Below are positions 1-7,669 of a stretch of DNA of 31,536 bases, piece after piece. The stretch is taken from positions 1-31,536 of the IMG/VR virus record IMGVR_UViG_3300044568_000569; one strand, written 5' to 3'. How positions within the stretch are numbered: position 1 is the stretch's first letter; each line of letters begins with the position of its first letter. Below the pieces are notes generated by a model. It worked only from the letters and a program-made list of their open reading frames with translations, ran no database searches and was not told where the DNA came from. The translations under genes were made by a program, and so were the position numbers. The stretch comes from a virus.

Positions 1-1
1 A

Positions 2-703
2 TCTGTGTTCAAACCTATGAAACGTCATAAAGGAATTACAGGCAGAGATTTTATAGACATTAGCAACGACAGATTTATTGTTGGAATGAACGCAGCCAAC
101 AAGGGAGTTATGCCTAACAGAAAAGCATTCGGTGAAAACATTTTAGCGTTCTCTATGTTCGCTGCGAAGCACGATGATGCGATCCTATATTTGCACACGG
201 ATCAATTAGGGTCACTTGGCGGGATTAGGTTAGTCGATTTATTAACCGCAGTCGGACTAAAGGAACACCAATACAAATTCGTTGATCCTTATGTTTACCG
301 AACAGGAATCGAACAACAAACACTAGCCACGATCTATACAGCGATGGATGTATTACTTGCGACTTCATATGGTGAGGGTTTTGGGATTCCTACTATCGAG
401 GCGCAAGCCTGCGGAACACCCGTGATTGTTTCGGAGTTCGCCGCATCTACCGAACTTGTTGGTGACGGTTGGTTAGTAGACGGGCAACCACTTTGGGATG
501 CGCCGCAAACAGCGTGGTTCCATATGCCATCTGTTCCTAAGATCGTAGAGGCGTTAGAGGCCGCATATAACCGCGGTCAGGAACGATCAGAGAAAGCAAT
601 TGAATTTGCCAAAGCGTATAACGCCGATGTTGTCTTTGATAAGTATTGGAAACCAACTCTTGAAATCCTTGCTCAGCGCAGCGTAGAACGGCCGACCGCG
701 TGA
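2..703 (+). CDS. GT4-family glycosyltransferase, C-terminal domain (5' partial)
   Basis: The frame is open to the window edge, so the true start probably lies upstream; GTG at 5 is only the first possible start inside the window and has no ribosome site in view. The 232 visible residues correspond to the nucleotide-sugar-binding C-terminal Rossmann domain of a GT-B (GT4, GT1-superfamily) enzyme. The diagnostic stretch is EGFGIPTIEAQACGTPVI around residues 123-141, the E-x7-E motif that contacts the donor sugar nucleotide, followed by a conserved SE.....LVGDG segment. The N-terminal acceptor domain is missing from view. It overlaps the next gene by 4 nt, so the two are probably translationally coupled. 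The acceptor (host surface glycan, phage particle or modified DNA) cannot be told from sequence. Confidence 0.85.
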   Translation, partial: SVFKPMKRHKGITGRDFIDISNDRFIVGMNAANKGVMPNRKAFGENILAFSMFAAKHDDAILYLHTDQLGSLGGIRLVDLLTAVGLKEHQYKFVDPYVYRTGIEQQTLATIYTAMDVLLATSYGEGFGIPTIEAQACGTPVIVSEFAASTELVGDGWLVDGQPLWDAPQTAWFHMPSVPKIVEALEAAYNRGQERSEKAIEFAKAYNADVVFDKYWKPTLEILAQRSVERPTA

Positions 704-1494
704 ATATAGGTTGGTACACCCACCACGTACTAAAAACCCCGCAGGATGGCTCTGAGGGGCAGCAATCGGTATTCAGCGGAATGTTTGCGGGCGGGGCTGA
801 AATGTCTGACTGGGAATACCAGCAACAGGCACCAGAGGGTTTTGATATACAAATAATTACGCCTGCCGATTTCGATACACACGACATACACCAATTTGAT
901 TCGATCGTAGTCACAGGAACGGATTTATTCACCGATCAGCAATTGTTAGAACTAAGCGAAAATCAGCCATTTGTTTTCGTTCACCACTTACAAACCCCGC
1001 GGGAATCTCTTAACGCGCTGATCTCTAAAAGTCGCTTGTTCGTTACGCATACGCCAGAACATATGCGGCGTGAACTATCTTGGACAACCCCTAGAAAAAC
1101 CGCGCAAGTTCTTTCTTATTTCGATACAAGTAAGTGCCATAGTCATTTCGATAAAAAGCCAGTTGCGCTTTGGGCAGCGCGCAATCATCCGCTTAAAGGA
1201 CAATTGAAATCTTTTGCGTGGGCATTACAAAACGATTTACCATTTACAGTTCTTACAGATGTTGATCGTTCTTTAGTTCTAGATGCAATGGCTAGATCAG
1301 AATGGTTTGTTCATTTACCTTTAGCCTTTGAGTCAGAGTGCCGCGCCGTAATGGAAGCCGTACTTTCAGGCTGCAAGGTACATACAAACGAAAATGTAGG
1401 AATCACCTCAGTTAAAGATTGGAATGAACCAAATGCCTTACGCGAAATGGTTGACAAGGCTGGTGATCTATTTTGGAATCTAGTGCAACAGTAG
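700..1494 (+). CDS. Glycosyltransferase-like protein (GT-B-like)
   Basis: 264 aa. The GTG start at 700 overlaps the upstream TGA (GTGA), and the first residues MNIGWYTHHVL form a typical beta-1 strand of a GT-B fold. Residues about 205-240, with an FVHLP.AFESECRAVMEAVLSGC pattern, resemble the donor-binding half of GT4 enzymes: a charged residue followed by ME.ML/VLSGC, used where bacterial enzymes have the E-x7-E motif. The overall similarity is weaker than for its upstream neighbour, so the class call is tentative. It sits between two other glycosyltransferase-like genes and probably works with them on one glycan. A diverged sugar-binding protein without activity is possible. Confidence 0.6.
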   Translation: MNIGWYTHHVLKTPQDGSEGQQSVFSGMFAGGAEMSDWEYQQQAPEGFDIQIITPADFDTHDIHQFDSIVVTGTDLFTDQQLLELSENQPFVFVHHLQTPRESLNALISKSRLFVTHTPEHMRRELSWTTPRKTAQVLSYFDTSKCHSHFDKKPVALWAARNHPLKGQLKSFAWALQNDLPFTVLTDVDRSLVLDAMARSEWFVHLPLAFESECRAVMEAVLSGCKVHTNENVGITSVKDWNEPNALREMVDKAGDLFWNLVQQ

Positions 1495-2114
1495 GAATAG
1501 TTGGCATCTGTCACGGCTACCCCGAAAAAATTGAAGGCTGGCTAGATTCAATACGCAAGTTAAACAGAAAGCCAGATGAAGTTGTTTTAGTTTTATCTGA
1601 TCAGATTGTTATTGATGATCTTGATCTAGATGGGATCAAACTAATCGCTTGGTCTAACGAATTTCAATTTAGCAATATGTTTAATTTAGGAATACAAAAC
1701 TGTCATACAGATTGGATTGCTTGGGTTGGCATTGACGATCGTTATCGAGAACACGCATTAGATAAAGTTGAGAGTTGCAACGCAGATGTGTTAGCACTTG
1801 GCTTTGAGTACGACACAGGACAGATTTGGATGCCTGCAAAAACTACGGCAGATGAGATTCTAAGCCTGCGCGCAAATATGATTCCTTGTGGTTCTCTATT
1901 TAAGAAATGGTTGTGGGAAAAAATCCCACTAGATGAAAGCGTTGCGCCGTGGAGTGATTGGGTATTCTGGTGCGGAACTGCTTTGTTAAATGCTACCTAT
2001 GATGCAACTCATACGATCGATATCGATTACGAATACGCAGGGCATTGGATTCCTAATAATGCCGATGCAATTCGAGTTATCCCCGAGTGGATACGGCAAA
2101 ACCCTTATAAATAA
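1473..2114 (+). CDS. Glycosyltransferase-like protein (GT-A/GT2-like)
   Basis: 213 aa using TTG at 1473, the only usable start upstream of the first strand ATVGIVGICHGYPEKIEGW; this gives a 22-nt overlap with the previous gene. The N-terminus looks like a GT2-family Rossmann-like fold: an initial beta strand, then a surface segment, then P.EVVLVLSDQ. Residues about 80-92 contain DWIAWVGIDDRYRE, in the place where GT-A enzymes carry the metal-binding DxD motif (here IDDR). The C-terminal half has W-rich segments (WSDWVFWCG, YAGHWIP) common in phage and bacterial GT2-like proteins. The product length is short for a complete GT2. It is the last gene of the glycosyltransferase cluster, and a new promoter follows. 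Assignment is by fold-like pattern only. Confidence 0.55.
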   Translation: MESSATVGIVGICHGYPEKIEGWLDSIRKLNRKPDEVVLVLSDQIVIDDLDLDGIKLIAWSNEFQFSNMFNLGIQNCHTDWIAWVGIDDRYREHALDKVESCNADVLALGFEYDTGQIWMPAKTTADEILSLRANMIPCGSLFKKWLWEKIPLDESVAPWSDWVFWCGTALLNATYDATHTIDIDYEYAGHWIPNNADAIRVIPEWIRQNPYK

Positions 2115-2140
2115 AGGATAAAAATAATACCTAAATAAAC

Positions 2141-2170
2141 TAGACAATTGTTATACATACACCGTATTAT
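2141..2170 (+). promoter_or_regulatory. Promoter, copy 1 of a duplicated element
   Basis: TAGACA (2141-2146), an 18-nt spacer and TATTAT (2165-2170). The spacer carries TGTTATACATACACC, nearly identical to the spacer of the promoter at 13970-13999. Expected transcription start is about 2177, so the mRNA would begin just before the hairpin at 2183. Conservation of the spacer, not just the two boxes, suggests that a regulator or a special polymerase form reads it; TGTTATACA could also act as an extended -10. Confidence 0.7.
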
Positions 2171-2182
2171 TGTCTTATAGGC

Positions 2183-2207
2183 GCGGGAAACCGCTAGGAC
2201 AAAGGAA
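2183..2207 (+). promoter_or_regulatory. 5' leader hairpin and ribosome site
   Basis: A GCGG-GAAA-CCGC stem-loop (2183-2194, GNRA-type loop) is followed at once by TAGGACAAAGGAAC, which contains the ribosome site for the gene at 2214. The same layout is found at 14009-14036 and 16768-16797 with different stem and loop bases. This preserves the structure rather than the sequence and argues for a functional RNA element near the mRNA 5' end. Confidence 0.55.
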
Positions 2208-2213
2208 CACCAA

Positions 2214-3029
2214 ATGAACGCCAACGAACTAAAAGAATTAGCAGTTAAGACAGATACAGAAATCGCACGACTATACGAAATTAAGTTTGATCTAATTTGC
2301 AAGATCGAAATGTACCGCAGCACAATCAATAGCCGTTACACAGACGATCTAACCAAGGCCGAATACGAAATGAAGATTGATAAAGTTCAGTTCGAGATCA
2401 AAGCAGTTAACGCAGAGATCGCACCACTTAACGAAATCTACAAACTGCATAACTGGAACCGCGCATTCTTAGTTCAGAACAACGGCGGTCACGTACACAA
2501 GACTATGGATTGCAACACTTGCTTCCCAACAACACAGTTCGGTTGGTTAGTCGATTACTCAGCAGATTCAGAAACAACAATCGTTGAGGCCGCAGGAAAT
2601 ACCGCTTGCACCGTTTGCTACCCATCAGCACCAGCCGATGTTCTTAACCGACCATCAACAATCGTTACCGCAGACAAGATCGCAAAGGCAGAAGCAAAGG
2701 CAGAGCGCGATGCTAAGAAAGCAGAAAAGATTGCAAAGCGACCAACCGCAGACGGATCAGAACTAATCGTTTCAGAACTCTGGGCAATCCGTCAGAGCAA
2801 GGAACTAAAGACAGAACGCGCCGCAGAACTTTGGTTCGCAGAAGCAGGCGAGAAGTTAGCCAAGGATTCATACAAGAACGAATGGGGAACAGAGGGTTGC
2901 GCAAAGATTCGTAACGAAATGGAAAGAGTAGCAATCGCACTTTCCGAAAAGCGTCACTTGTCAGTAGGAACAATCCTTGCAGAACTAGAAAAAAAGGTTC
3001 AGAAAAGAATCAAGAACAATACATACTAG
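2214..3029 (+). CDS. Conserved actinophage-type Cys-pair protein, function unknown
   Basis: 271 aa, ATG at 2214 with AAAGGAAC upstream. Residues 1-75 are charged and helical, likely coiled coil. Residues about 90-145 carry a Cys-rich module: GGHVHKTMDCNTC, then a WLVDYSADSE segment, then ACTVCYPSAP, giving two CxxC pairs plus histidines, which suggests a zinc-binding fold. A lysine/alanine-rich linker (about 155-178) leads to a helical C-terminus. I recall similar HVH..MxCxTC...CTVCYPSAP proteins in many actinophages, all without a known role. The gene forms a single-gene transcription unit, with its own promoter and leader of the early type and a strong terminator behind it, placed inside the late structural region like a moron. 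Confidence 0.8.
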   Translation: MNANELKELAVKTDTEIARLYEIKFDLICKIEMYRSTINSRYTDDLTKAEYEMKIDKVQFEIKAVNAEIAPLNEIYKLHNWNRAFLVQNNGGHVHKTMDCNTCFPTTQFGWLVDYSADSETTIVEAAGNTACTVCYPSAPADVLNRPSTIVTADKIAKAEAKAERDAKKAEKIAKRPTADGSELIVSELWAIRQSKELKTERAAELWFAEAGEKLAKDSYKNEWGTEGCAKIRNEMERVAIALSEKRHLSVGTILAELEKKVQKRIKNNTY

Positions 3030-3044
3030 AGAGAGAAAAGACAG

Positions 3045-3072
3045 CCCCCGATTTATCGGGGGTTTTCTTTTT
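3045..3072 (+). terminator. Intrinsic terminator after 2214 gene
   Basis: Stem CCCCCGA (3045-3051) pairs with TCGGGGG (3056-3062) over the tetraloop TTTA, followed by TTTTCTTTTT. It lies 16 nt behind the stop codon and separates the lone unit at 2214 from the tail operon. Confidence 0.9.
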
Positions 3073-3080
3073 GTCTGTCA

Positions 3081-3106
3081 TAGAATAGGTAAAGACTCAG
3101 GGAGCA
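3081..3106 (+). promoter_or_regulatory. Possible -10 box and ribosome site for the head-tail/tail operon
   Basis: TAGAAT at 3081-3086 lies right after the terminator and about 22 nt before the ATG at 3109. CAGGGAGC at 3099-3106 is the ribosome site. No convincing -35 box is visible. A promoter is expected here because a strong terminator stands just upstream of the tail genes. Confidence 0.4.
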
Positions 3107-3108
3107 AA

Positions 3109-3714
3109 ATGGCAATCACAAATGGCTATGCAACATTGGCACAAGTAAAATCTGCGATGCGGATAACGGACAATCTCGATGATACTTTAATCGAGATGGC
3201 GGTTGAATCTGCCTCACGCGCAATCGATGGATTCGCAATGCGTTCTTTCTACTCATCTGGAACTGCCACGCGTTACTACGCGGCAGAGGATTCTTATGTT
3301 GTTCAGATCGATGATATTGCGGGAACTGCAATCACATTACAAACTTCATCTGCTGCTGACGGCGTATTCGATACAACTTTCAAAGTTACCGATTACCAAC
3401 TAGAACCAAGCAACGGATACACAGATGGTCTTTCTGTTCCTTACACAAGGATTCGCGCCGTTGAGGATTATCTTTTCCCAGTTGCAGGCGGGCAGAACTT
3501 AATAAAGTTAACTGCTGTCTTTGGATGGCCTGCTGTCCCGATCGCAATCACGCAGGCTTGTGTAATTCAATCCTCACGTTTGTTTAAGCGTTTAGATTCA
3601 CCACTTGGCGTTGCAGGCTTTGGCGATATGGGCGCGGTACGCGTTAGCCGTTACCTTGACCCTGATGTTGAGCAATTGATTGCGCCGTATCGATCAACTA
3701 GAAACTTTGCATAA
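3109..3714 (+). CDS. Head-tail connector protein (HK97 gp6-like)
   Basis: 201 aa. Starts at ATG 3109 behind CAGGGAGC. The N-terminus (YATLAQVKSAMRITDNLDDTLIEMAVESASRAIDGFAMRSFY) is the classic helical start of Phage_connect/gp6-like head-tail adaptors, which form a ring under the portal: a 'tlaqvK..l.i..d..D..l...i..As..Id.f..r' pattern. The C-terminus (about 140-195) contains FGWPAVPIAITQACVIQSSRLFKRLDSP and ends with a DPDVEQLIAPYR pattern, as in other actinophage connectors. It overlaps the next gene by 1 nt. In the usual order it would follow capsid directly; here extra genes separate them. Confidence 0.85.
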   Translation: MAITNGYATLAQVKSAMRITDNLDDTLIEMAVESASRAIDGFAMRSFYSSGTATRYYAAEDSYVVQIDDIAGTAITLQTSSAADGVFDTTFKVTDYQLEPSNGYTDGLSVPYTRIRAVEDYLFPVAGGQNLIKLTAVFGWPAVPIAITQACVIQSSRLFKRLDSPLGVAGFGDMGAVRVSRYLDPDVEQLIAPYRSTRNFA

Positions 3715-4121
3715 TGGCATCAGTAGCAGAACTAAGAACGGGACTGGCAACAAACCTTTCAACGATTACGGGACTAAGAACTGCGGCGAAAGTTCCTGAC
3801 GATCCTAAGCCACCAGTTGCAATTGTTTTACCGCAATCTGTAACTTATGATGAGGCCTTTCACGGTGGTATGACAACATATAGTTTTTCTGTTCTGTTAT
3901 TAGTTAGCAGAGTTTCAGAAAGAACGGGACAAGATAGCCTCGATTCGTGGGTTTCATCTACGGGATCGAACTCAATCAAACGTGCCATAGAATCAGATAA
4001 GACACTTGGCGGCAAAGCATATGACGTTAGAGTGTCAGAAGTTCGCAATTATGGTGAAGTGTCCGCTGGTGATGTAAACTATTTCTCAGCAGAGTTCATC
4101 ATACTTTGTTACTCAGACTAG
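3714..4121 (+). CDS. Putative tail terminator / tail completion protein
   Basis: 135 aa. The ATG overlaps the upstream stop (TAATG). The assignment rests mainly on position, between the connector and the tail tube, where HK97- and lambda-like phages place the tail terminator that caps the tail tube at the head end. The sequence fits: a helical start (VAELRTGLATNLSTITGLRTAAKVPD), a beta strand PPVAIVLP, then an alternating beta pattern (YSFSVLLLVSRVSERTGQDSLDSWVSS) that recalls gpU/gp9-like proteins. The C-terminus GDVNYFSAEFIILCYSD is a final beta strand. No catalytic motif. Confidence 0.65.
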   Translation: MASVAELRTGLATNLSTITGLRTAAKVPDDPKPPVAIVLPQSVTYDEAFHGGMTTYSFSVLLLVSRVSERTGQDSLDSWVSSTGSNSIKRAIESDKTLGGKAYDVRVSEVRNYGEVSAGDVNYFSAEFIILCYSD

Positions 4122-4133
4122 GAGCAATAAGCA

Positions 4134-4541
4134 ATGCCAAAATTCGCAGCAACGGATTACAAAGTAACCGTGAATGGTACCAACTTTTCCACAAACTTAA
4201 ATAGTGTTGAACTAGCACTAGAATCCGATGATTTGGAAACAACCGCATTTGGTGGAACTTTCCGCGAACGTATCGGTGGATTGAAAACAGGTTCAGTAAC
4301 ACTTCAATTTATGCAAGACTTCGGAGCAGCATCAGTAGATGCAACTCTGTTCCCATTGTTCAATACCGTAGCAACCGTTGTTATCGTTCCAACTTCCGCA
4401 ACCGTATCTGCAACAAATCCGTCATACACCGCAGCCTGCTTGGTTAATTCATATTCACCACACGCATCATCTGTTGGCGACATTGCAACATTCAGCGTGA
4501 CGTGGCCTACATCTGGCACAGTTACTAGAGCAACTGCCTAA
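4134..4541 (+). CDS. Putative major tail (tube) protein
   Basis: 135 aa, starting at ATG 4134 behind GGAGCAATAAGC. The sequence is beta-rich, Ser/Thr-rich and low in charge (YKVTVNGTNFSTNLNSVELALESDDLETTAFGG), with the loop FRERIGGLKTGSVTLQFMQDF that is typical of small siphophage tail-tube subunits. About 135 residues is at the short end for the family, with no Ig-like extension. It is the gene directly before the frameshifted chaperone pair, the standard position of the tail-tube gene. It overlaps the chaperone gene by 1 nt. The same fold occurs in type VI secretion Hcp proteins, but the context makes tail tube the clear choice. Confidence 0.75.
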   Translation: MPKFAATDYKVTVNGTNFSTNLNSVELALESDDLETTAFGGTFRERIGGLKTGSVTLQFMQDFGAASVDATLFPLFNTVATVVIVPTSATVSATNPSYTAACLVNSYSPHASSVGDIATFSVTWPTSGTVTRATA

Positions 4542-4792
4542 TGAAGATCAACCTGCGCGTTACTTTTAATGACAAGACTGTCGAGGATGTAAGCGCAACT
4601 GCGCGTGACCTTGTTGCATTCGAGGACAAGTTTACAAAATCGGTTGCATCTTTAGAAACAGATTTTAGAATCACAGACTTGTTATGGCTTGCTTGGCATT
4701 GGCTAGAACGTCAAGGCAAAACAAAAAAGACATTTGAAGAATGGTGTGATGAAGTAGATACTATTGAGGCGAGTGACCAAGACCCAAAATAG
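4541..4792 (+). CDS. Tail assembly chaperone, short form (gpG-like)
   Basis: 83 aa. MKINLRVTFNDKTVEDVSATARDLVAFEDKF at the start and an LLWLAWHWLERQGKTKKTFEEWCDEVDTIE segment (about 48-77) are typical of the 'G' chaperone of siphophages, which binds the tape measure protein while the tail tube grows around it. It lies between the tail tube and tape measure genes as expected. The zero-frame stop TAG at 4790 follows directly on the slippery heptamer CCCAAAA, so this short product is the majority, non-shifted form. Confidence 0.85.
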   Translation: MKINLRVTFNDKTVEDVSATARDLVAFEDKFTKSVASLETDFRITDLLWLAWHWLERQGKTKKTFEEWCDEVDTIEASDQDPK

Positions 4793-4941
4793 TTGGGTTG
4801 GGTGACTCATCTCAACATTGGTATCTGGCTTACCTTGCGTGTGAAACTGGTATTGCTCCATCAGTTTTAATGCAAGAATCTGAACGTATGTTATTTACAA
4901 TGAGTATGTACCTGCGATGGCGAAATAGTCAGGGGTCATAA
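4541..4941 (+). CDS. Tail assembly chaperone, -1 frameshift product (gpGT-like)
   Basis: Reading slips back by one base at CCCAAAA (4783-4789): join of 4541-4789 and 4789-4941, 133 aa. The added 50 residues begin IVGLGDSSQHWYLAYLA and continue CETGIAPSVLMQESERM, LFTMSMYLRWRNS; this is the usual look of the 'T' domain of actinophage chaperones, which recruits the tail-tube protein. The T region has no start codon or ribosome site of its own and is uninterrupted up to TAA 4939-4941, which overlaps the next ATG. This is strong evidence for a programmed -1 frameshift of the lambda G/GT type. Confidence 0.88.
4783..4789 (+). other. -1 ribosomal frameshift slippery site CCCAAAA
   Basis: The heptamer has the canonical X-XXY-YYZ form (C CCA AAA in the zero frame, CCC AAA in the -1 frame) and is followed at once by the zero-frame stop TAG. 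A weak stem may form downstream (GTTG at about 4792 with CAAC near 4814). The tail chaperone genes are the classic place for such a site. Confidence 0.87.
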
Positions 4942-5450
4942 TGCTAGGCGTTAGAGTCACGGGGATAGCCGAAGTTGTCGTTACCTTGAACGGCATTGAC
5001 AAAGAAATCGTTAAGGCTGCGCGCAAGGATTTGAAAACTGCGCTTGATCCCGTAGTTCGTAAAGTTAGATCAAACATCCCGCGTGAAGCACCTCTAAGTG
5101 GAATGAACCATATGGGTCGTACTGGATGGAAAGCATCTGGCGTAAAGGTTAATGTCAGAGTCAACTTTTCTAAAAAGGCACAGCGCAGGGGATCGCAATT
5201 AGTTTCTATTGTTGCGGGCAGTAAAGGCCTTGGCGGTGCAGCATTTGAGATCGCAGATATGGCTGGCAGGAAATCTGGCGGGTCAACACGATCAGGTAGA
5301 AAAATGATTAGTGAACTTAACAATACATACAGTCGTGCCTCCAGGTTTGTTTATCCCGCTGCTGAGGCCGCAATGCCTTATGTTGAGAATCAACTGCGCG
5401 ATACAATTAGAAAACTGTCAAAAGAATACAATCGCAAACTTAAAAGGTAG
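4941..5450 (+). CDS. HK97 gp10-like head-tail / minor tail protein
   Basis: 169 aa. The ATG at 4941 overlaps the frameshift-product stop. The protein is strongly basic; after a beta strand (VRVTGIAEVVVTLNGIDKEIV), a helix with a conserved KDLKTALDPVVRKVRSNIPREAP pattern and a later beta part, the C-terminus reads RFVYPAAEAAMPYVENQLRDTI. These features match the HK97_gp10_like group of tail-completion or neck proteins. In HK97 and many others the equivalent gene stands before the tail tube; here it stands between the chaperones and the tape measure, an order I have seen described in some actinophages. The precise role (neck, minor tail) is therefore open. Confidence 0.65.
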   Translation: MLGVRVTGIAEVVVTLNGIDKEIVKAARKDLKTALDPVVRKVRSNIPREAPLSGMNHMGRTGWKASGVKVNVRVNFSKKAQRRGSQLVSIVAGSKGLGGAAFEIADMAGRKSGGSTRSGRKMISELNNTYSRASRFVYPAAEAAMPYVENQLRDTIRKLSKEYNRKLKR

Positions 5451-5458
5451 GTAAAAAA

Positions 5459-7669
5459 ATGGCTGTAATTTTTCCTATTCTTTCAACCTTTGATCCCCGT
5501 GGAGTTAACTCTGCGCAGAAAGCATTTAAGGGATTAGGTGGCGTTAGTAAAACCGCAACTGTTGCTTTCGCTGCTCTAGGCGCGGCAACTCTTAAATTCG
5601 GAACTGATGCGGTTAGGGCTGCGACCGCGGATCAGGCAGCACAATTAAAACTTGCTAAGACTTTACAAAACGTCACTCAGGCTACGGCTGCTCAGACCGC
5701 TGCTGTCGAGAAATTTATTACAACTCAACAATTTGCAACGGGTGTTTCAGATACACAATTGCGACCAGCATTAGAAACTTTAGTTCGTGCAACAGGTGAC
5801 GTAACTAAGGCTCAAGGATTATTAAAACTTGGTCTTGATGTTTCCGCTGGCTCAGGGCGCGATCTTGAAAGTATTTCCCTAGCGTTAGCAAAAGCACAGG
5901 GCGGGCAGTTTACGGCGTTACAGCGTTTAGGCGTTATCATTCCTGAAAACATTAAAAAATCAAAAGACTTTGCAAAGGTTCAAGAATACTTGAACACTTT
6001 GTTTGGCGGTCAGGCTGCCGTTGCTGCGGATACATTCGAGGGTAAGTTACGAATCTTGCGTGAGCGTTTAGGGGAAGCACAAGAAACTATTGGCGCGAAA
6101 CTTATTCCTGTTCTTACAAATCTTGTTGATGCTTTTCTAAACAATGTAATGCCTGCGATCGAACGCGTTGCCAATGGTGGACTTAGGGGACTTGAAACAG
6201 AAATCGCAAATACTATTTCTGGCCTAACTGGAATGGCTGCCGTAATTAAAAATGTTGTATTTGCATTAGTTGGTATAAAGATTGCTGCCATTGCTTTAGT
6301 TGTTGCCCCACCAATCATTGCCGCAATCACAACTTCATTAACTGCAATGCGGATCGCTGCTTTGTACGGCGCGGCAGGTTTCGGTGTTCTTGGTGTTGCT
6401 ATTCGAGGAGCATTAGCAAGCACAGGTGTTGGCCTATTGGTTGTTGGTCTTGGTCTTGTTATCGGCAAGTTAATCGAGATGAAACTTGTAGCAGGTGAAA
6501 CTGACAAGACTGTTCGCTTTATGGAATCGAATGGTGTTCAAGCCTTTAGAAATATGGGCAATGAGGCTTACATTGCAAACCAAAAAATTGCTGGCAACAT
6601 TGTTACCCTTAACGCCGTTGCGCTTGCTGCAAGTCGCGCTGCTGATGAACAAGAGAACGCTGGAATCAAGCGTGTGAAACTTGGTCGTGTACCGCCAATT
6701 GCTGTTGCAGTTCCTGAAACCGATTTAACAGGTACGTCAGGAAAAATAGCCAAGGTTGCTGATGCCGTTAAGGGATTAAGCAATGCAGGAAAAGTTGCTC
6801 AGACTCAAATGGCAAAGTTGGGCGATGAACTAACGCGTAACAATGACATTCTTAATAAAGCAAAAGATGCTTACGCAAGTTTTAAGTCTGGCATCGTTAG
6901 CGTAATAACAGGCATCATAGATTTCGGTTCTGCTGCTACCGCCGAAACTGGAACATTCTTAGAGAACCTTGTTGCACAGGCTGCTAAGGCTGCTGACTTT
7001 GGTTCTAAGGTTAAACAACTTTTAGCAATGGGATTATCTGAAACTGCTATTGGACAAGTCTTAGCCGCAGGTGCGGATGCTGGAACTAAGATCGCTGACG
7101 AGATTATTGCTGGTGGCGCAACTGTTGTAGATCAAGTTAATACTCTAATCAGCGCGACTCAATCGGTTGCAGATGCAGTTGGTGAAGCAGGCGCAACGCA
7201 GTTCTATCAAGCGGGCATAACCGCAGGACAAGCAATGGTTGAGGGAGTTAAGGCTGCTATTGCCGCAGCAGGGTTCTCAATCAATGTAGATGGTGGCCTT
7301 GTTAATCAGGGAGCAATAAACCAAGTCAATGCCGCTATCGCTGCCGCTAAGGGTAAAAAGTCAAAAGGCAAAACAAAGATCACGGACAAAGAACGTAAGA
7401 ACATTATGGACTTGGCCGCATCGCTTGGTGTCGAAGTTCCCGCATTTGCTAAGGGTGGAATTGTTACTGGACCAACGCTTGCTCTAATCGGCGAGGCTGG
7501 ACCAGAAGCAGTCGTGCCACTTACAGGTCGCAACGGGGGAATGGGTACGACAATCAACTTAACGGTCAACGCAGGTATGGGCGCAGACGGCGCATCTATC
7601 GGTCGTGAGATTGTAGATATCATCAAGCGTTACGAACGTGTTAGTGGACCAGTCTTTGCGAGTGCATAG
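5459..7669 (+). CDS. Tape measure protein
   Basis: 736 aa, the longest gene of the window, starting at ATG 5459 behind AGGTAAAAAA. It is helical and Ala-rich, with a hydrophobic stretch at about 265-335 (FALVGIKIAAIALVVAPPII and GVLGVAIRGALASTGVGLLV) of the kind that inserts into host membrane during DNA entry. The C-terminus has the motif common to tape measures, FAKGGIVTGPTLALIGEAGP followed by EAVVPL (about 662-687). At roughly 0.15 nm per residue the tail would be near 110 nm; this is a rule-of-thumb estimate. It follows the frameshifted chaperones that would coat it, and abuts the hub gene by 1 nt. Confidence 0.95.
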   Translation: MAVIFPILSTFDPRGVNSAQKAFKGLGGVSKTATVAFAALGAATLKFGTDAVRAATADQAAQLKLAKTLQNVTQATAAQTAAVEKFITTQQFATGVSDTQLRPALETLVRATGDVTKAQGLLKLGLDVSAGSGRDLESISLALAKAQGGQFTALQRLGVIIPENIKKSKDFAKVQEYLNTLFGGQAAVAADTFEGKLRILRERLGEAQETIGAKLIPVLTNLVDAFLNNVMPAIERVANGGLRGLETEIANTISGLTGMAAVIKNVVFALVGIKIAAIALVVAPPIIAAITTSLTAMRIAALYGAAGFGVLGVAIRGALASTGVGLLVVGLGLVIGKLIEMKLVAGETDKTVRFMESNGVQAFRNMGNEAYIANQKIAGNIVTLNAVALAASRAADEQENAGIKRVKLGRVPPIAVAVPETDLTGTSGKIAKVADAVKGLSNAGKVAQTQMAKLGDELTRNNDILNKAKDAYASFKSGIVSVITGIIDFGSAATAETGTFLENLVAQAAKAADFGSKVKQLLAMGLSETAIGQVLAAGADAGTKIADEIIAGGATVVDQVNTLISATQSVADAVGEAGATQFYQAGITAGQAMVEGVKAAIAAAGFSINVDGGLVNQGAINQVNAAIAAAKGKKSKGKTKITDKERKNIMDLAASLGVEVPAFAKGGIVTGPTLALIGEAGPEAVVPLTGRNGGMGTTINLTVNAGMGADGASIGREIVDIIKRYERVSGPVFASA

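Noticed and set aside
537-932. 131-codon minus-strand open frame over the glycosyltransferases
   Set aside because: Cys/Ser/Pro-rich composition without a fold pattern; covers two genes with clear motifs.
4895-5323. 142-codon minus-strand open frame over the frameshift end and gp10-like gene
   Set aside because: Shadow of two supported plus-strand genes; no motif.
6010-6507. 165-codon minus-strand open frame inside the tape measure gene
   Set aside because: Pro/Ala/Thr-rich mirror frame of an Ala/Gly-rich gene; no ribosome site or motif.
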